A DNA stretch of 64,000 nt from Sphingobium amiense (GCF_003967075.1 NZ_AP018664.1:4118001-4182000), one strand, 5' to 3'; positions 37,508 to 46,548 are shown, numbered from the stretch's first letter. Numbers and translations are program-made. Notes: generated by a model from the letters alone, not told the origin.

Positions 37508-37558
37508 GTCATGCCAGCGGAGGCTGGCATCTCAGGCGAGGATCGCCCCGGCAGGGCA
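37508..37558. repeat. Dispersed hairpin repeat, copy 1
   Basis: ATGCCAGC and GCTGGCAT form a hairpin followed by CTC(A/G)GGCGAGGATCGCCCCGGC. Nearly the same 51 bases recur at 38105-38155 in direct orientation, flanking the small LprI-like gene. This resembles the common chromosomal repeat around GTCATGCC... in sphingomonads. Confidence 0.75.
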
Positions 37559-37588
37559 GCGGGGTTGGGGGATTTGGGGGAACGGACC

Positions 37589-37984
37589 TTACCAACGCTC
37601 CTTGAGATCGTCTCTCAGATATTGGGCGCGGTCACGGTTCATCTCAGCCGTGCAGGCGATGACCGACGAGCTGTTGCCCGTGCTTCCGGAATATCCGCCT
37701 GCTTCCCATGCGCATTGTGCGTCCCGGTGAGCAAGCCATGCGCGCTGAGCCTTGTCCAGCAGATCTCGGCTTTGGGGAGGAATATGCGCGCGAAGGTCAG
37801 CCAGAGCATCAGCCATCGCGCGGTCCGAACCTGCCATATCGGATGTGCAGGTCGCCATTTCCACAGGGGAGGCAATGCCCGGCTGCAGGCGAAGGCACAC
37901 ATCTTCATCGCGCTCCTGGCCCCAGGCGACGGACCCGGAAACCGCGATGAGGGATGCTGCAAAAATGGCGAGCCGATGCCTCAT
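37589..37984 (-). CDS. LprI-like (DUF1311) periplasmic protein
   Basis: About 131 residues. I start at ATG 37984 (MRHRLAIFAASLIAVSGSVAWG), which gives a signal peptide; the frame continues upstream into a repeat. The mature part has conserved cysteines and the LprI-type motif KAQRAWLAHRDAQCAWE. LprI proteins inhibit lysozyme in Mycobacterium, but most DUF1311 members are uncharacterised. Cysteine pairs suggest disulfide-bonded periplasmic folding. Confidence 0.75.
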   Translation of the reverse strand: MRHRLAIFAASLIAVSGSVAWGQERDEDVCLRLQPGIASPVEMATCTSDMAGSDRAMADALADLRAHIPPQSRDLLDKAQRAWLAHRDAQCAWEAGGYSGSTGNSSSVIACTAEMNRDRAQYLRDDLKERW

Positions 37985-38104
37985 CCCGCGATTATGCGCA
38001 TAACCGGCGATAATTCGCAAATCTCGCGGAACCGCAAGCCCCGCCCGAAAACCGCTTTGGGCAGGTGTCGCAAGGCCGACAGTCCTTTCTGAAAAAGCAC
38101 ACGC

Positions 38105-38155
38105 TGTCATGCCAGCGAAGGCTGGCATCTCGGGCGAGGATCGCCCCGGCAAGGC
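38105..38155. repeat. Dispersed hairpin repeat, copy 2
   Basis: Second direct copy of the ATGCCAGC...GCTGGCAT repeat at 37508. A further short hairpin CCCCAGC cttc GTTGGGG follows at about 38198-38215. The 278-base gap 37985-38262 holds nothing else I recognise. Confidence 0.75.
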
Positions 38156-38262
38156 ATGGCGCGATACGAAGCGCCCCGTCTTCTGAACGTCGGAGACCCC
38201 AGCCTTCGTTGGGGTGACGATGGGGGCGGGGTTGGGGTGGTTTTCAGACCAGCAGGTTTCGG

Positions 38263-38712
38263 TCAAGGCAAAGGCGGAAACGGTAGCCCGCCGTTTTCGA
38301 ACCCTTTGGGACGAGCGTTACGTAAGTGAGCGTCCACGATGCTATCAAACAAGCGCGTTCCAGTCCGACGATCGTATAGAGGTGCCATCATCATCCAACC
38401 GGATGCATCACCTTCCAGTAAGGCGCGCACTTTTGTTCCGGGAGATAAGCTAATGTCGCAGCCGGAATTTGCTATATAATAGAATCGATGAGGCTGCCCC
38501 TTCCATACTCTGAGGGGTTTCAGGAAGAATGTGCCCGCTTTGTCACGCGCCACGGTGGCGTCGATGATAGCAACGCTGCGCTTGATCCGTTCATATGTCA
38601 TTTTCGAGATTTCCGCGCCGGAGAACCCCCCTTCATTCGCTGGCGGCGCGCAAGCGAATGCTGCTGGTGAGGTAAGGAGCAGCCCAAGCGCAATCGTGAT
38701 TTTGTAAATCAT
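38263..38712 (-). CDS. Hypothetical secreted protein
   Basis: A 149-residue protein with a clear signal peptide (MIYKITIALGLLLTSPAAFA) and two cysteines in the mature part (ACAPP; SGCDISLSPGTKV). The segment VAIIDATVARD...KPLRVWKGQ followed by GCDISLSPGTKVRALLEG resembles NTR/TIMP-like or cupredoxin-like beta proteins that bacteria annotate as uncharacterised. No closer family recognised. GC is slightly lower than in neighbours. Confidence 0.6.
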   Translation of the reverse strand: MIYKITIALGLLLTSPAAFACAPPANEGGFSGAEISKMTYERIKRSVAIIDATVARDKAGTFFLKPLRVWKGQPHRFYYIANSGCDISLSPGTKVRALLEGDASGWMMMAPLYDRRTGTRLFDSIVDAHLRNARPKGFENGGLPFPPLP

Positions 38713-39031
38713 AGGCTGACTATAACGTGAGCCATTTTGTCCGCTAGTGGTGGATTCCGGCCATCCCCTCCGTCATGCCGGGCTTGACCCGGCATCCCGC
38801 TTCTTTGCCCGCATGGAAAAGCGGGATTCCGGCTCAGGCCTGTCCTGAGCCTGTCGAAGTGGCCGGAATGACGGATGGATTGGGTCGTTGGCGCATATCC
38901 CCTCCTGCTTGCGGGAGGGGCAGCGAGACTTGCGCGCGTAGCGCGTTGGTCGCAGCGGGGTGGGCTGTTGCGCCGACAAACCTGCCCCTTGATCGGAGTC
39001 ACATGCCTTCGACCACCCCCGTGCCGCTCAA
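38713..39031. other. Gene-free stretch with a 107-base imperfect palindrome
   Basis: The region between the secreted protein and rne holds an inverted repeat from 38769 to 38875 (TCCGTCATGCCGG ... CCGGAATGACGGA), enclosing GGGATGCCGGGTC-type and CCTGTCCTGAGCCTGTCGAAG-type sub-repeats common in sphingomonad chromosomes. No gene is supported; the short frames are repeat translations. Confidence 0.7.
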
Positions 39032-39084
39032 CAAAAAAGCCGCCGTCCGACCGCGCGAAGCGGCAGGACAGCGGCTTTTTCTTT
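39032..39084. terminator. Bidirectional terminator downstream of rne
   Basis: A-run, GCCGCCGTCC, a long loop, GGACAGCGGC and a T-run give a strong hairpin readable on both strands. It lies twelve bases after the rne stop and would end rne transcription. Confidence 0.85.
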
Positions 39085-39095
39085 AAAGCGTCCGC

Positions 39096-41771
39096 TTACT
39101 GGCCGAAGGTGCGCTGCCACCAGCCGCGGCGGGGCGTGCCGTCGCCTGCATCGGCGGCTTCCGCATCGGTCGGCGCATCGTCATTGACGGCCACGTCCGC
39201 GTTCGCCTGCGGAGCGGGTTCGGCCGCAGCGACCTCTTCCACCGCATCGGCTCCCTCGACTTCGCTCGGGACAGGCTTCTTCTTGCGGGTGCGCCTGGGC
39301 TTGGCGGAGGCTTCCTCCGCAGCCGGTTCCGGCGCGGCCTCGGCGACAGCCTCCTCGGCCACCGGCTCGGCATCGGCTCCCTCGACTTCGCTCGGGACAG
39401 GCTTCTTCCTGCGGGTGCGCCTGGGCTTGGCGGGGGCTTCCTCGGCCACCGGCTCGGGCGCGGCTTCCACCGGCGCTTCGACGACTTCCGTCACCGGCGC
39501 GGCATCGGCCTTGCGGGCGCGCGGGCGGCGGCGGGTCTTGGGCGCTTCCTCCGCGACAGGTTCGGCAGCGGCAGGCTCCGGCGCGGCTTCGACCGCGTCC
39601 GCCACCGGCTCGGCGGCTTCCGCTTCGGCAGCATCGTCCTGCGCGCTTGCGCCCTCTTCGCCACCTTCACGGCGGCGGCGTCCGCCCCGACGACCCCGGC
39701 GGCCGCGACGGCGTGCGCCGCCCTGGTCCTCGCCAGCCTCGGGCGCCGCGTCGACCGCAGCCTCGCCCGCCTCATCGGCGGCGACCTCTTCGGCCTCGTC
39801 GCCGCTCTCTTCGCCAGCTTCGCCAGCCTCATCGGCCCGCGCCTCGTCGCGCTGACCGCCACGGCGGCGGCGACGGCGGCGGCGGCGGCGGCCCCCGTCG
39901 CGATCCTCGCCAGCATCGCCCCGATCCTCGCGCGCTTCGGCTTCGGCGTCCTCGGCTTCTTCCTCTTCTTCCTCCTCGACGATGTCGAGATCGTCTTCCT
40001 CGACCGGGAGCGGCGTATAGTCGACCACGCGCTCGGGGCGGGGACCGTTGGCCTCCACCGACATGCGCGCGCCCTCGATCTCGCCATCGGGCAGGATTTC
40101 GATCCGCACGCCGTAGCGCTGCTCGATCTCGTCCAGCTCGCGGCGCTTGTTGTTGAGCACGTAGAAGGCCGCTTCCTGGCTCGCGCGCAGGGTGATGAGC
40201 GAACCGCGTCCGCGCGCGGCTTCTTCCTCCAGCATGCGCAGCGCGCTCAGCCCCGCGGACGATGCCGTGCGGACAAGGCCGGTGCCTTCGCAATGCGGGC
40301 ACTGGCGGGTCGATGCTTCCAGCACGCCGGTGCGCAGCCGCTGGCGGCTCATCTCCATCAGGCCAAAGCCCGAGATGCGGCCCACCTGGATGCGGGCGCG
40401 GTCATCCTTCAGCGCCTCCTTCATCGCCTTCTCGACCTTACGGATGTTGGAGTTATTCTCCATGTCGATGAAGTCGATGACGACGAGGCCCGCCATGTCG
40501 CGCAGGCGGAGCTGGCGCGCGATTTCCCGCGCGGCTTCCAGATTGGTGGCGACGGCGGTCTGCTCGATCCCATGTTCGCGGGTCGAGCGGCCCGAGTTGA
40601 TGTCGATCGACACCAGCGCCTCGGTCGGGTTGATGACGAGGTAGCCGCCCGACTTCAACTGCACGACCGGATTGTACATCGCCGCCAGCTGATCCTCGAC
40701 GCCCGCGCGCTGGAACAGCGATATGGGGTCGGCATATTGCGTCACCCGCCGCACATGGCTTGGCATCAAGAGCTTCATGAAGTCGCGCGCGGCCTTATAG
40801 CCTTCCGCGCCCTCGACGATGACTTCCTCGATATCCTTGTTGTAGATGTCGCGGATCGCCCGCTTGATGAGGTCGCTGTCATTGTGGATCAGCGCGGGCG
40901 CGTCCGACTTCAGCGTCTTTTCGCGGATTTCGTCCCACAGGCGGGCGAGATAGTCGAAGTCGCGCTTGATCTCCGGCTTGGTGCGCTGGAGGCCCGCGGT
41001 GCGGACGATGCAGCCCATGGTGGAGGGCAGCGCCATTTCCGCGATGATCGACTTCAAGCGCTTGCGGTCCGCCGCGTTGCTGATCTTGCGCGAAATGCCG
41101 CCGCCATGGCTGGTGTTGGGCATCAGCACGCAGTAACGACCCGCGAGGCTCAGATAGGTGGTGAGCGCCGCGCCCTTGTTGCCGCGCTCTTCCTTGACGA
41201 CCTGCACCAGCAGCACCTGACGGCGCTTGATGACGTCCTGGATCTTGTAGCGGCGGCGCAGCGCCATGCGCTTGCGGCGCAGTTCGTCGGCTGCGTCGTC
41301 ACCACCGCGCCCGCCCTTGCGGCGATTGCCCCGCGGCGCGCCGCCTTCGCCCTCGGCGCTGTCCTCTGCGCCTTCCTCATCGTCATGATGATGGGTGGCT
41401 TCGACGACTTCGACGCCGTCCTCGCCATGATGATCGTCATCTTCGTCATCATAGTCGGCGCGCAGCGCGGCTTCTTCCTCGGCGTGCGCGCGTTCCTCGC
41501 GCAGCAGCGCCTCGCGGTCCTCGCGCGGGATCTGGTAATAGTCGGGATGGATTTCGCTGAAAGCCAGGAAGCCGTGGCGGTTGCCGCCATAATCGACGAA
41601 CGCCGCCTGAAGCGACGGTTCTACCCGAGTGACCTTGGCGAGATAGATATTGCCCTTGAGCTGCTTGTGCTCGGCCGATTCGAAATCGAACTCCTCGATC
41701 CGGTTACCCTTGACGACCGCGACACGGGTTTCTTCCCGGTGGCGCGCGTCGATCAGCATACGCATTGTCAT
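39096..41771 (-). CDS. rne: Ribonuclease E/G family endoribonuclease
   Basis: An 891-residue RNase E. An N-terminal S1 domain interrupted by an acidic/His-rich insertion (about 90-170, with EEGAEDSAEGEGG), the RNase E/G catalytic core with metal-binding Asp in VVIDFIDMENNSN near 430-437, and the zinc-link CPHCEGTG near 491. The long C-terminal tail is disordered, rich in Ala, Glu, Arg, and acts as RNA/degradosome scaffold in relatives. Two repeated segments RRTRxKKPVPSEVEGADA in the tail carry REP-derived sequence. A long 5' leader is consistent with autoregulation. Confidence 0.95.
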   Translation of the reverse strand: MTMRMLIDARHREETRVAVVKGNRIEEFDFESAEHKQLKGNIYLAKVTRVEPSLQAAFVDYGGNRHGFLAFSEIHPDYYQIPREDREALLREERAHAEEEAALRADYDDEDDDHHGEDGVEVVEATHHHDDEEGAEDSAEGEGGAPRGNRRKGGRGGDDAADELRRKRMALRRRYKIQDVIKRRQVLLVQVVKEERGNKGAALTTYLSLAGRYCVLMPNTSHGGGISRKISNAADRKRLKSIIAEMALPSTMGCIVRTAGLQRTKPEIKRDFDYLARLWDEIREKTLKSDAPALIHNDSDLIKRAIRDIYNKDIEEVIVEGAEGYKAARDFMKLLMPSHVRRVTQYADPISLFQRAGVEDQLAAMYNPVVQLKSGGYLVINPTEALVSIDINSGRSTREHGIEQTAVATNLEAAREIARQLRLRDMAGLVVIDFIDMENNSNIRKVEKAMKEALKDDRARIQVGRISGFGLMEMSRQRLRTGVLEASTRQCPHCEGTGLVRTASSAGLSALRMLEEEAARGRGSLITLRASQEAAFYVLNNKRRELDEIEQRYGVRIEILPDGEIEGARMSVEANGPRPERVVDYTPLPVEEDDLDIVEEEEEEEAEDAEAEAREDRGDAGEDRDGGRRRRRRRRRRGGQRDEARADEAGEAGEESGDEAEEVAADEAGEAAVDAAPEAGEDQGGARRRGRRGRRGGRRRREGGEEGASAQDDAAEAEAAEPVADAVEAAPEPAAAEPVAEEAPKTRRRPRARKADAAPVTEVVEAPVEAAPEPVAEEAPAKPRRTRRKKPVPSEVEGADAEPVAEEAVAEAAPEPAAEEASAKPRRTRKKKPVPSEVEGADAVEEVAAAEPAPQANADVAVNDDAPTDAEAADAGDGTPRRGWWQRTFGQ
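39252..39275. repeat. Repeat inside rne encoding PVPSEVEG, copy 1
   Basis: TCCCTCGACTTCGCTCGGGA then CAGG; on the coding strand CCTGTCCC...GAGGGA, translated as PVPSEVEG. The same bases recur at 39378-39401. The DNA is a dispersed repeat type, with a relative at 38839-38862. Confidence 0.8.
39378..39401. repeat. Repeat inside rne encoding PVPSEVEG, copy 2
   Basis: Second identical copy, 126 bases from the first, within a longer duplicated stretch coding for KPRRTRxKKPVPSEVEGADA. In-frame spacing (126 = 42 codons) keeps the reading frame. Confidence 0.8.
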
Positions 41772-42261
41772 TTATAAGTCTCCGGCGTGGACGGGCTGCG
41801 GCACGGGGCCGCGCCGCCACGCGATCATAAGGGAATGGCCGTGCGCGCGCCGTTACGGGCGCAGGAGCCGGCATCATTCGGTTTGGAAGGAAAAATTGCG
41901 CGTCTGCTGCGTCGGCATGGCCGGACATCGGGCCGGGCAAGACCATCCACGCCGCTGCGCCCGTCACCGGGGCAAGCGTGGAAGGAAAATCATGCCTCAT
42001 GCAGCGTCAACCTGTTTACAGTATCGGCGCGGGAAGAAAAAAGCCCGGCGATACCCGTCTGATAGTTCCTGAAAAGCCGCTTTTCATAAAGGCAAACCTG
42101 TCAGGAATATGAATGGGTAGCAGTCAACTACCCCCGGAGCAACGCCTGACATGAATTATGTCATCGCGCGCCGCTCACATTCCTCATGCACGCATCATGG
42201 TGAAGCAAGTGTTAACCATATCCGATCTGGCAGGGATAAGGGCGGGGGACGGGTTCGGCGG
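41772..42261. promoter_or_regulatory. rne leader and divergent amidase promoter region
   Basis: A 490-base gene-free stretch. It must contain the rne 5' leader (minus) and the amidase promoter (plus). Visible elements are a hairpin GGGTAG cagtcaa CTACCC at about 42115-42133 and an AT-rich block GAAGAAAAAAGCCCGG near 42035. Long rne leaders mediate autoregulation in E. coli; whether this one does is unknown. Confidence 0.4.
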
Positions 42262-43263
42262 ATGAGTTTGGGCTGGACGCGCCGCGCCCACGCGTTGCAC
42301 AAGCGGCGCATGATCCATGTCATCGCGGCTGCCGGCTTGATGGCGCTGCCGGCTCCGGGCGGAGCGGGCTTTGCGCTCGCTGCTGCTCATGAAGGCGTAT
42401 ATCGCAGCGAAGCGGGCAGGGGCGGCCTCCGTCCTGGCCTGACCGCCGATATGGCCGCGCGCCCGCAAAAGCGCCTTCATTCGATCACCGTCCCCATTCC
42501 CGCCCCCGCGCGCGGCATCGCCCTGCCGCCGGTCGAGGGCGCACAGGACGGCGCGCGGCCGCTGGTGGTGATCGACGCGGGCCATGGCGGCCACGATCCG
42601 GGCGCGATCAACCGGGAGAGCGGCCGGCGCGAAAAGGACGTGACGCTCGCCATCGCGCAGGCGATCCGCGACGCGCTGGTGAAATCGGGCCGGGTGCGCG
42701 TGGCGCTGACGCGCGATGACGACCGCTTCCTCGTGCTTCAGGAACGCTATGGCATCGCGCGCAAGCTCGGCGCGGATCTCTTCATCTCGATCCATGCCGA
42801 TGCGGCGGAGGATGCCGACGCGCATGGCGCGACCGTCTACACCCTGTCCGAAACCGCGTCCGACCGCGAAGCCGCGCGGCTCGCGGCGCGGGAGAACAAG
42901 GCCGACATCCTGAACGGCGTCAATCTCGGCGGCCAGTCCGGCGACGTGTCCTCCATCCTCATCGACCTGACACAGCGCGAATCGATGAACGCATCGGCCG
43001 GGTTCGCGCGCCTGCTCCAGCGGGAAGCGTCGCCATTAGTCCCCTTCCGCAGCGCCGGGCACCGCTTCGCCTCGCTGCTGGTGCTCAAGGCGCCCGACAC
43101 CCCGTCGGTCCTGTTCGAAACCGGCTATCTCAGCAACGCGCGGGACAGCGCCTTCCTCGGATCGCGCGAAGGGCAGGCGAAGATCGCGCGCGGCGTGGCG
43201 CGGGCGGTCGAGGTGCATTTCGCGCGGCGGCTGGCGGCGCGGAGCGAGGGCGCGGGGGGCTGA
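42262..43263 (+). CDS. N-acetylmuramoyl-L-alanine amidase
   Basis: About 333 residues from ATG 42262; ATG 42310 (MIHVIAAAG) is an alternative that starts at the signal peptide. The Amidase_3 zinc domain fills the C-terminal half: VIDAGHGGHDPGA, EKDVTLAIAQ and SIHADA supply the ligands, and SVLFETGYLSNARD ends the domain. It cleaves peptidoglycan stem peptides in the periplasm during division (AmiC-like). It sits before PBP1A, as in many sphingomonads. Confidence 0.9.
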   Translation: MSLGWTRRAHALHKRRMIHVIAAAGLMALPAPGGAGFALAAAHEGVYRSEAGRGGLRPGLTADMAARPQKRLHSITVPIPAPARGIALPPVEGAQDGARPLVVIDAGHGGHDPGAINRESGRREKDVTLAIAQAIRDALVKSGRVRVALTRDDDRFLVLQERYGIARKLGADLFISIHADAAEDADAHGATVYTLSETASDREAARLAARENKADILNGVNLGGQSGDVSSILIDLTQRESMNASAGFARLLQREASPLVPFRSAGHRFASLLVLKAPDTPSVLFETGYLSNARDSAFLGSREGQAKIARGVARAVEVHFARRLAARSEGAGG

Positions 43264-43451
43264 CATATCCTATCGACGCGGCGCCCGGTAAAATGGCCGT
43301 GCCTTTCGGATAGGATCGGGGCCGCGCAATAAAATGTCAAAACTTGCGGGAAATATGCGAAGCTAACGGAAATGACGGTCGGCCCTGGCGCCCGCCCGCC
43401 TGTTTATCCCCACTGGCCTTGCGCGCATTTTGATCCTAGAGCCTCCTTCCC

Positions 43452-45992
43452 ATGGAAGAGGCCCGTTCCGAACCCGCCCCCACGTCCATCGCCTACCGCC
43501 TGCGCCGCGACGCGGGCGGCTTCATGGACCGTCTGCGCCCGCTGTTCGCCCGGCGGCCGGTGCGCTGGGCGGCGATCGCGCTGGGCGGGCTGCTGCTCGC
43601 CTTCGCGCTGTTCTGGCTGATCTTCGCGCGCGGCCTGCCCGACGCCGCCACCCTCTTGGAATATGAGCCGCCGCTCCCCACCATCGTTCGCGATATCAAT
43701 GGCCAGCCGGTGCACAGCTATGCCCGCGAACGCCGCGTCCAGCTTCAGTATAGCGATTATCCGCCCCTGCTGATCCGCGCCTATCTGGCGGCGGAGGACA
43801 AGGGCTTCTTCGAACATCACGGGGTTGACGTGACCGGCTTCGGCGCGGCGGTGCTCGACTATGCGAGCAAGCTGGGTTCGGGCCAGCGCGCGCGCGGCGG
43901 CTCCACCATCACGCAGCAGGTGGCGAAGAACCTGCTCATCGGCGACGAATATTCCCCCACCCGCAAGGTCAAGGAGATGATCCTCGCCTGGCGCATGGAA
44001 AATGTCCTGTCGAAACAGCAGATCCTCGAACTCTACCTCAACCAGATCTTCCTCGGCCGCAACGCCTATGGCGTGCAGGCGGCGGCCCGCGCCTATTTCG
44101 ACAAGGATGTCGCCGACCTCAAACTGCACGAGATGGCTTATCTCGCCATCCTGCCCAAAGGCCCGGCCAATTACCGCCCGGAAAGCCCCACCGGCATGGA
44201 GCGCGCGCTCGACCGCCGCAACTGGGCGTTGGGCGAAATGGAGAAGAATGGCTGGATCACCGCCGGACAGCGCGCTGCCGCGCAGGCGCTGCCGCTCGGC
44301 ACCGTGGCCGCCCACGGCTCCAGCTTCGACGCGCGCGCGGGCGGCTATTATATGGAAGAAGTGCGCCGCCGCCTGATCCAGCTCTTCGGCGAAAAGGCGA
44401 GCGACGGTCCCAACAGCATCTATGCGGGCGGCCTCTGGGTGCGCAGCCCCTATGATCCGGTGGTGCAGGACCATGTGCAGACCGCGCTGCGGGGCGGGCT
44501 GCTGCGCTTCGACGCCGGGCGCGGCTGGTCTGGACCGGTGGGGCATATCAATCCCGACAATGGCTGGGAACGCGAACTCGCCGCCAGCTATATCAGCGTC
44601 GACTATGCCGACTGGCGCGTCGCCGCCGTCATCAGCCGGTCGTCGAGCGAAGCGCAGATCGGCTTCGCCGACGGCAGCACCGGCGTCCTGCCCGCCGACG
44701 CGGCGCAGATGCCCTATCGCCGCACCGGCGGCCCGGCTTTCTCCGCGCTCAAGGCGGGCGACCTCATCGTCGTCACCCGCAACGGCGGCGGCTGGGCGCT
44801 CCGCTCCGTCCCCGAAGTGTCGGGCGGCATGGTCGCGGAGGAAGTCCATTCGGGCCGCATCCGCGCCATGCAGGGCGGCTTCGATTCGCGCCTCTCTTCC
44901 TACAACCGCGCGACGCAGGCGCTGCGCCAGCCCGGTTCGACCATCAAACCCTTCGTCTACGCCGCCGCGCTCGACGGCGGGATGACGCCCGCCTCGATCA
45001 TCGTCGACGGGCCGCTGTGCGTCTATCAGGGCGCGGGCCTCGGGCAGAAATGCTTCCGCAACTTCTCAGGGGGCAGCGCTGGGCCGCAGACGATGCGCTG
45101 GGGCGTGGAACAGTCGCGCAACCTCATGACCGTCCGCGCCGCCAGCCAGACCGGCATGGACCGCGTCGTGCGCACGATCAAGAATGTCGGTATCGGCGAC
45201 TATCAGCCCTATCTCTCCTTCGCGCTGGGCGCGGGTGAGACGACGGTCGAGCGGATGGTGAACGCCTATGCGACGCTCGCCAATCAGGGCAGGCAGCAGC
45301 CGTCCAAGGTCATGGACTATGTGCAGGACCGGCGCGGCAAGGTGATCTGGCCGCAGCGCTGGCGCGCCTGCGACGGGTGCAACATGGCCAACTGGGACGG
45401 CAAGCCGATGCCGCGCTTCGGGTTCGAGGGCAAGCAGGTCATGAACCCCATGACCGCCTATCAGGTCGTGCACATCGCCGAAGGCGTGATCCAGCGCGGC
45501 ACCGCGACGGTGCTCAATGACCTCGGTCGCCCGCTCTTCGGCAAGACCGGCACGACCAACGGCCCCACGAATGTCTGGTTCGTCGGCGGATCGCCCGATC
45601 TCGTCGCGGGCGTCTATATCGGCTATGACAAGCCGCGCAGCCTCGGCGGCTGGGCGCAGGGCGGCCGCGTCGCCGCGCCGATCTGGAAAGCGGCGATGGC
45701 CCCCGTGCTCGAAACCATGCCCAAAACCCCGTTCGTCGCGCCTGCGGGCATCCGCATGGTCACGATCGACCGCCGCTCGGGCAAGCGCGTCTATGGCGTG
45801 TGGCCGGGCACGGACCTCAAGCCCGCCGTCATCTGGGAAGCCTTCAAACCCGAAACCGAACCGCGCCGCTCGATCCGCAAGGAAGAAGCCGAAGCGCAGG
45901 CACAGGCCGCCGACGCCCGCGCCGCCTCCGCCATCTCCCGCGGCCGCCAGCGCGACGCCGACTTCCTGGAAGGCCAGGGCGGCATCTATTGA
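43452..45992 (+). CDS. mrcA: Penicillin-binding protein 1A
   Basis: An 846-residue bifunctional peptidoglycan synthase. It has one membrane anchor (about 38-58), a GT51 glycosyltransferase domain with catalytic Glu in AAEDKGFFEHHG near 116, an OB-like middle domain, and a transpeptidase with STIK near 496, SRN near 554 and KTGT near 698. All catalytic motifs are intact. The C-terminal tail is charged and probably disordered. A DUF559 element begins 12 bases after the stop. Confidence 0.96.
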   Translation: MEEARSEPAPTSIAYRLRRDAGGFMDRLRPLFARRPVRWAAIALGGLLLAFALFWLIFARGLPDAATLLEYEPPLPTIVRDINGQPVHSYARERRVQLQYSDYPPLLIRAYLAAEDKGFFEHHGVDVTGFGAAVLDYASKLGSGQRARGGSTITQQVAKNLLIGDEYSPTRKVKEMILAWRMENVLSKQQILELYLNQIFLGRNAYGVQAAARAYFDKDVADLKLHEMAYLAILPKGPANYRPESPTGMERALDRRNWALGEMEKNGWITAGQRAAAQALPLGTVAAHGSSFDARAGGYYMEEVRRRLIQLFGEKASDGPNSIYAGGLWVRSPYDPVVQDHVQTALRGGLLRFDAGRGWSGPVGHINPDNGWERELAASYISVDYADWRVAAVISRSSSEAQIGFADGSTGVLPADAAQMPYRRTGGPAFSALKAGDLIVVTRNGGGWALRSVPEVSGGMVAEEVHSGRIRAMQGGFDSRLSSYNRATQALRQPGSTIKPFVYAAALDGGMTPASIIVDGPLCVYQGAGLGQKCFRNFSGGSAGPQTMRWGVEQSRNLMTVRAASQTGMDRVVRTIKNVGIGDYQPYLSFALGAGETTVERMVNAYATLANQGRQQPSKVMDYVQDRRGKVIWPQRWRACDGCNMANWDGKPMPRFGFEGKQVMNPMTAYQVVHIAEGVIQRGTATVLNDLGRPLFGKTGTTNGPTNVWFVGGSPDLVAGVYIGYDKPRSLGGWAQGGRVAAPIWKAAMAPVLETMPKTPFVAPAGIRMVTIDRRSGKRVYGVWPGTDLKPAVIWEAFKPETEPRRSIRKEEAEAQAQAADARAASAISRGRQRDADFLEGQGGIY

Positions 45993-46004
45993 GGGTGCAC
46001 TGAA

Positions 46005-46055
46005 ATCCTCCCCTGGAAGGGGAGGTGGCTGGCCACCGGCCAGACGGAGGGGTAG
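46005..46055. repeat. Left inverted repeat of DUF559 element 1
   Basis: 51 bases with an outer palindrome (CCTCCCC...GGGGAGG) and an inner hairpin TGGCC acc GGCCA, ending GACGGAGGGGTAG. The reverse complement of 46416-46466 aligns end to end; most differences fall in the inner hairpin and keep pairing (AGCCC gga GGGCT there). Confidence 0.85.
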
Positions 46056-46064
46056 GGTGCGGCC

Positions 46065-46469
46065 ATGCTCCATGGTCCGAAGGACACGCAACGACGCGCA
46101 AGGACTCTGCGCCAGTCGATGACCTTGCCCGAAGTGCTGCTGTGGCAGCAACTGCGCGAGCGTCCTGCCGGGTTGCGTTTTCGCAGACAGCATCCCGCTG
46201 GACATTATATTCTCGACTTCTTCTGCCCGCGCCATCGTCTGGCGGTGGAGGTCGATGGTGAAGTTCACGGGGGCGGCGATGCGCCCGCGCGGGATGCCAT
46301 GCGGGATGCATGGTTGGCCGGAGAGGGCATAAGAGTCCTTCGCATTTCCGCGACCGATATATTGAGGGATCTGGATGCTGCCGTGCTTCACATCATCGCC
46401 ACCGCGAGTAGAGGGCTACCCCTCCGTCAGCCCTCCGGGCTGCCACCTCCCCTGTCAGGGGAGGATTGA
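46065..46469 (+). CDS. DUF559 endonuclease-like protein within an inverted-repeat element
   Basis: A 134-residue protein of the DUF559 family (Vsr-like, PD-(D/E)XK fold). The core LRFRRQHPAGHYILDFFCP then LAVEVDGEVH supplies the likely metal-binding Asp and Glu. The gene lies between 51-base inverted repeats; its last 17 codons (LPLRQPSGLPPPLSGED) lie in the right repeat. The whole unit, 46005-46466, is flanked on both sides by TGAA. DNA target and function are unknown; a role in mobilising the repeats is a hypothesis. Confidence 0.85.
   Translation: MLHGPKDTQRRARTLRQSMTLPEVLLWQQLRERPAGLRFRRQHPAGHYILDFFCPRHRLAVEVDGEVHGGGDAPARDAMRDAWLAGEGIRVLRISATDILRDLDAAVLHIIATASRGLPLRQPSGLPPPLSGED
46416..46466. 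repeat. Right inverted repeat of DUF559 element 1
   Basis: Inverted partner of 46005-46055. It contains the end of the DUF559 frame; the stop TGA (46467-46469) is the first codon outside it. Confidence 0.85.
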
Positions 46470-46548
46470 ACTTTCAAAAGTCCATTCGGTCGGATAGGGG
46501 CGGCTGCTTGATGCGTTAGACACGCCGACTGATTTTCGGAGACCTCCC

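Noticed and set aside
38775..39086. Short frames between the secreted protein and rne
   Set aside because: They translate repeat DNA (palindrome and terminator) and have no homology features.
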